DNA from: Bacillota bacterium
Lineage (GTDB): Bacteria; Bacillota; Clostridia; Lachnospirales; Lachnospiraceae
Assembly: GCA_017861355.1 (NCBI GenBank)
Contig: JAGFXQ010000304.1
Location: 1 to 9,366 of the forward strand
Direction: 5' to 3'
Length of the DNA: 9,366 nucleotides
Position numbers and translations under genes: made by a program. Shown here one piece after another: positions 6,996 to 9,366 of the stretch; within the stretch, counting starts at the first letter, position 1; the number at the start of each line of letters is the position of its first letter. The notes beneath the pieces are model-generated. The model saw only the letters and a list, made by a program, of their open reading frames with translations. It made no database searches and was not told where the DNA came from.

Positions 6996-7110
6996 AATTA
7001 CTCTCCCTGATCTGTATTTATTCCGTTAAGTCGGTTGGGTTATGACTTCTCTAGACTCTCCGGTAGGCTTTTATGATAAAAAGAAAAGAATACATCAGAC
7101 TACATTGGCT

Positions 7111-8235
7111 CTAATTTCTCTCATAGATTCGGTAATTATATCTTGCCAGCATTGCAATTGCTTTCTGTTGTGCGCTCTCATCATAAAACTCTATGCGAAG
7201 CACACCTTCTTCGAATTCACGATTATGAATAACGCCGATATTCTTAATACTGATCTGATTGCTGGCAAGAAGAGTAGCAATGGTAGCGATAGCACCGGCT
7301 TCATCGACAATATCCAGATATACCTCAAATAACTTTTTCATGAGGCCGATGGACTTGTTCGGAATAGCACTTCGATATTCACCCGCAGTATCAAACATCC
7401 GATATAAAAATTCTCCATCGTTCGCGGTTATTGCCTCAGAAGCAATCTGGAGAGAGCTTATGTAACGGTCCAGACACTCCTTAATCTCATGTCCGTTGGT
7501 CAGACAGATATTCTGCCACATGACAGGAGAGGAGGAAGCAATTCTGGTAATATCCTTAAAACCTCCGGCCGCAAGTGCTCTCATTTTCTCGGCTTCATCA
7601 TCAGATTCCCGGACAAGATTGACCAATTGAGCAGCGATGATATGAGGGACGTGACTGATGGCCGCTGTAATCTTATCATGCTCCCTGGCATCCAGAAGGA
7701 TCGGAATTGACCCCATCTTTTGTACTAAATGATATAGAGTCTGGGTCATGACACCCGGAGTCTTTGCAGTTGGAGTTAAAATATAATAAGCATTTTCCAG
7801 CAGAAGAGCATAGGAATTATGATATCCGGTCTTCTCGGATCCGGTCATCGGATGACCACCTACGAATTGCGCTTCAAGATCAAGTTCCTCCACCGCTTCA
7901 TGAATATTGGTCTTTACACTGCCCACATCAGTAAGGATACAGTCTGACTTTAGTAAAGGTTTTAACTGCTTCAGATATTCAATATTTGACAGAACAGGTG
8001 CGCATAAGAATACAAGATCACAATCAGGAAATTCCTCTGAGAGAGTTGTGGTAACCCGGTCTAAGACCTGATCATGAAGAGCTGCCTGTAAATCGGTACT
8101 GGGATTGTTCTTATGGTAATCATAAGCAACGAGGTGATAACTTGAATTAATCTTCTTCAGTGCCCGGGCGATAGACCCCCCGATTAAACCAAACCCAATA
8201 AATCCAATCCTAAAGTCGCTCTCAAAATCGCTCAT
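7111..8235 (-). CDS. tyrA: Prephenate dehydrogenase with C-terminal ACT domain
   Basis: Oxidatively decarboxylates prephenate to 4-hydroxyphenylpyruvate using NAD, the committed step to tyrosine. The 374 residues start with a Rossmann fold (IGFIGFGLIGGS, 10-21), followed by TDVGSVK (102-108), GGHPMTGSEKTG (126-137, whose His is the likely catalytic one by family comparison) and SHVPH (194-198), then an all-helical dimerisation domain. Residues ~304-370 (VYLDIVDEAGAIATIATLLASNQISIKNIGV) form an ACT domain, known in this family to bind aromatic amino acids for feedback control. No chorismate mutase domain is fused, so prephenate must come from a separate enzyme. The ATG at 8235 has an ideal AGGAGG (8246-8241) five bases ahead. 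It lies between aroF (94-base gap holding a hairpin) and aroA. Confidence 0.96.
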   Translation of the reverse strand: MSDFESDFRIGFIGFGLIGGSIARALKKINSSYHLVAYDYHKNNPSTDLQAALHDQVLDRVTTTLSEEFPDCDLVFLCAPVLSNIEYLKQLKPLLKSDCILTDVGSVKTNIHEAVEELDLEAQFVGGHPMTGSEKTGYHNSYALLLENAYYILTPTAKTPGVMTQTLYHLVQKMGSIPILLDAREHDKITAAISHVPHIIAAQLVNLVRESDDEAEKMRALAAGGFKDITRIASSSPVMWQNICLTNGHEIKECLDRYISSLQIASEAITANDGEFLYRMFDTAGEYRSAIPNKSIGLMKKLFEVYLDIVDEAGAIATIATLLASNQISIKNIGVIHNREFEEGVLRIEFYDESAQQKAIAMLARYNYRIYERN

Positions 8236-8297
8236 GAAATCCTCCTATATATACTTGAATTGTGTTGTTGTTTTATAAGCATTCTTTGTTACTCAGA

Positions 8298-8325
8298 AAA
8301 GTGAATTGACAAAGGAACTCACTTT
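8298..8325 (-). other. Intergenic hairpin just after aroF
   Basis: On the transcribed (minus) strand AAAGTGAGTT (8325-8316) and AATTCACTTT (8307-8298) form 10 pairs including one G-U around the loop CCTTTGTC, starting 5 bases past the aroF stop. The tail is only UCUGAG after the UUU of the arm, so strong termination is unlikely. It may be a partial terminator or an mRNA stability element that sets the aroF to tyrA ratio. No binding factor can be named. Confidence 0.45.
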
Positions 8326-8329
8326 GTAA

Positions 8330-9343
8330 TTAAAACTTCTTACCCATCAGAGCGGCAAGAGGTCTCAGATCATTTGCCAGAGCTTCAAACTGGTCAAAGG
8401 TGAGGGATTGAGGACCATCAGACAAAGCCGTGGAGGGATTGGGATGAGTCTCAATCATCAGTCCGTCCGCACCAACTGCAACGGCACTCATGGCGAGTGG
8501 CTTAACATATGCTCTTACGCCGGTTGCATGGCTGGGATCCACGATTATGGGAAGATGACTCTTTTCTTTAATAACAGGGACTGCACTAATATCTAAGGTA
8601 TTCCGGGTAGCAGTCTCAAAGGTACGAATTCCGCGTTCACAAAGAACGACATTCGGGTTACCTTCTGCGATGATATATTCGGAAGCATTCAACCATTCAT
8701 CAATGGTCGCAGCAAGTCCTCTTTTTAATAATACCGGAAGACCGGACTTACCTGCTTCTTTCAGAAGATAGAAATTTTGCATGTTTCTTGCACCAATCTG
8801 AAGCATATCTACATACTTAACTGCGGCTTCTATGGCATTCAGACTGGTAACCTCACAGATTACCGGAAGACCGGTGGCTTCTCTGGCTTCCTTCATATAG
8901 ATCAGTCCTTCTTCTTCCAGACCCTGGAAAGCATAAGGAGAGGTTCTGGGTTTGTAAGCTCCGCCACGGAGGATCTGGGCACCGGCTTTCTTGATTGCAA
9001 TCGCAGTCTGCATTAACTGCTCCTGACTCTCAACTGCGCAGGGGCCGGACATGATTACAAGTTCATCGCCACCAATTACGACATTTCCAACCTTTACTCT
9101 AGAAGGTTCGGGATGGAACTTGCGGTTGGCCAGCTTATAGCTCTCGGTAACAGCTACAATTTTATCTACATCATCATAAATCTCAAGGTTTTGATCCCTC
9201 AACTTGGATTTGTCACCCACAACACCGATGATGGTAACTTCCTTACCGGTGGAGATATGGGCATCCAATCCCTTAGATTCAATCAAATTCTTAATTCTTT
9301 CTATCGATTCTTTTCTAGCCTGAGGCTTCATTACAATAATCAT
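8330..9343 (-). CDS. aroF: 3-deoxy-7-phosphoheptulonate synthase (DAHP synthase), type Ibeta with N-terminal regulatory domain
   Basis: Condenses PEP and erythrose-4-phosphate to DAHP, the entry step of aromatic synthesis. Residues ~1-70 form a ferredoxin-like regulatory domain (MIIVMKPQA, then VTIIGVVGDK), as in the Thermotoga maritima enzyme, where it mediates Tyr/Phe inhibition. The barrel follows with GPCAVES (100-106), RGGAYKPRTSPYAFQG (126-141), QIGARNMQN (182-190), LLKRG (205-209), ERGIRTFE (236-243), DPSHATG (269-275) and IETHPNP (297-303). Metal ligands expected in the family are present: C102, H272, E298 and D309. The 337 residues are full length. The ATG at 9343 fits the usual MIIVMKP start; AAAGGAAG (9362-9355) is upstream with a rather long 11-base gap. 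It is the first visible gene of the aroF-tyrA-aroA run; its promoter lies beyond the right edge. The symbol may appear elsewhere as aroG or aroA(G). Confidence 0.96.
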   Translation of the reverse strand: MIIVMKPQARKESIERIKNLIESKGLDAHISTGKEVTIIGVVGDKSKLRDQNLEIYDDVDKIVAVTESYKLANRKFHPEPSRVKVGNVVIGGDELVIMSGPCAVESQEQLMQTAIAIKKAGAQILRGGAYKPRTSPYAFQGLEEEGLIYMKEAREATGLPVICEVTSLNAIEAAVKYVDMLQIGARNMQNFYLLKEAGKSGLPVLLKRGLAATIDEWLNASEYIIAEGNPNVVLCERGIRTFETATRNTLDISAVPVIKEKSHLPIIVDPSHATGVRAYVKPLAMSAVAVGADGLMIETHPNPSTALSDGPQSLTFDQFEALANDLRPLAALMGKKF

Positions 9344-9366
9344 AACAATTCAAACTTCCTTTCTAT

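Noticed and set aside
7042..7332. A 96-codon + strand open frame across the tyrA 3' end and gap
   Set aside because: Most of it is the mirror of the tyrA ACT domain. There is no ribosome site or family resemblance.
8236..8329. A separate tyrA promoter in the aroF-tyrA gap (TATAAA-like box)
   Set aside because: Only a poor -35 can be paired with it, and close same-strand spacing makes co-transcription the simpler view.

Overview
The window looks like ordinary chromosome from a low-to-mid GC Firmicute, most probably a Clostridia/Lachnospiraceae-type anaerobe. That assignment is inference. It rests on the purine-rich GGAGG ribosome sites, a proline T-box leader, a ProRS carrying an insertion editing domain with clostridial-style motifs (GIGVGRLAAS), a secreted type I pullulanase with a CBM41 module, and a type Ibeta DAHP synthase. 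No mobile element, CRISPR array, tRNA or rRNA gene is visible.

Layout. The left edge (to 416, + strand) holds the last part of a tyrosyl-tRNA synthetase (tyrS) with its S4 domain. Next comes pulA (+), a large type I pullulanase with its own probable promoter at 444-472. Its export signal (from 543) is in a different frame from the body (617-3334), one base out of register at a GGG run. After pulA an AT-rich 13-bp tandem array (about 3394-3558) runs straight into a perfect 18-bp hairpin (3559-3602). That hairpin serves as a bidirectional terminator between pulA and the genes converging from the right.

Everything right of 3602 is on the minus strand. proS (5236 down to 3670) is preceded by a complete T-box antitermination leader (about 5595-5317). 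The leader has a sigma-A type promoter, a CCC (Pro) specifier, a UGGU bulge matching an ACCA tRNA end, and an intrinsic terminator. The gene itself is broken: roughly 55 residues covering class II motif 2 are missing and the two halves are in different frames. Upstream on the same strand is a shikimate/tyrosine group transcribed as aroF (DAHP synthase, 9343-8330), tyrA (prephenate dehydrogenase with ACT domain, 8235-7111), then aroA (EPSP synthase of the glyphosate-tolerant class II sequence type, 6995-5697). The three encode the first, a middle and a tyrosine-branch step of aromatic synthesis. The first and last of these proteins carry regulatory domains typical of aromatic amino acid feedback.

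I found no undescribed system. The points most worth a second look are the two gene lesions (pulA signal peptide frame, proS internal deletion), the intact Pro T-box in front of a damaged synthetase gene, the 13-bp array, and a few small palindromes near promoters. Two lesions within 5 kb, both in otherwise well-conserved genes, make assembly or sequencing error a serious alternative to real gene decay.
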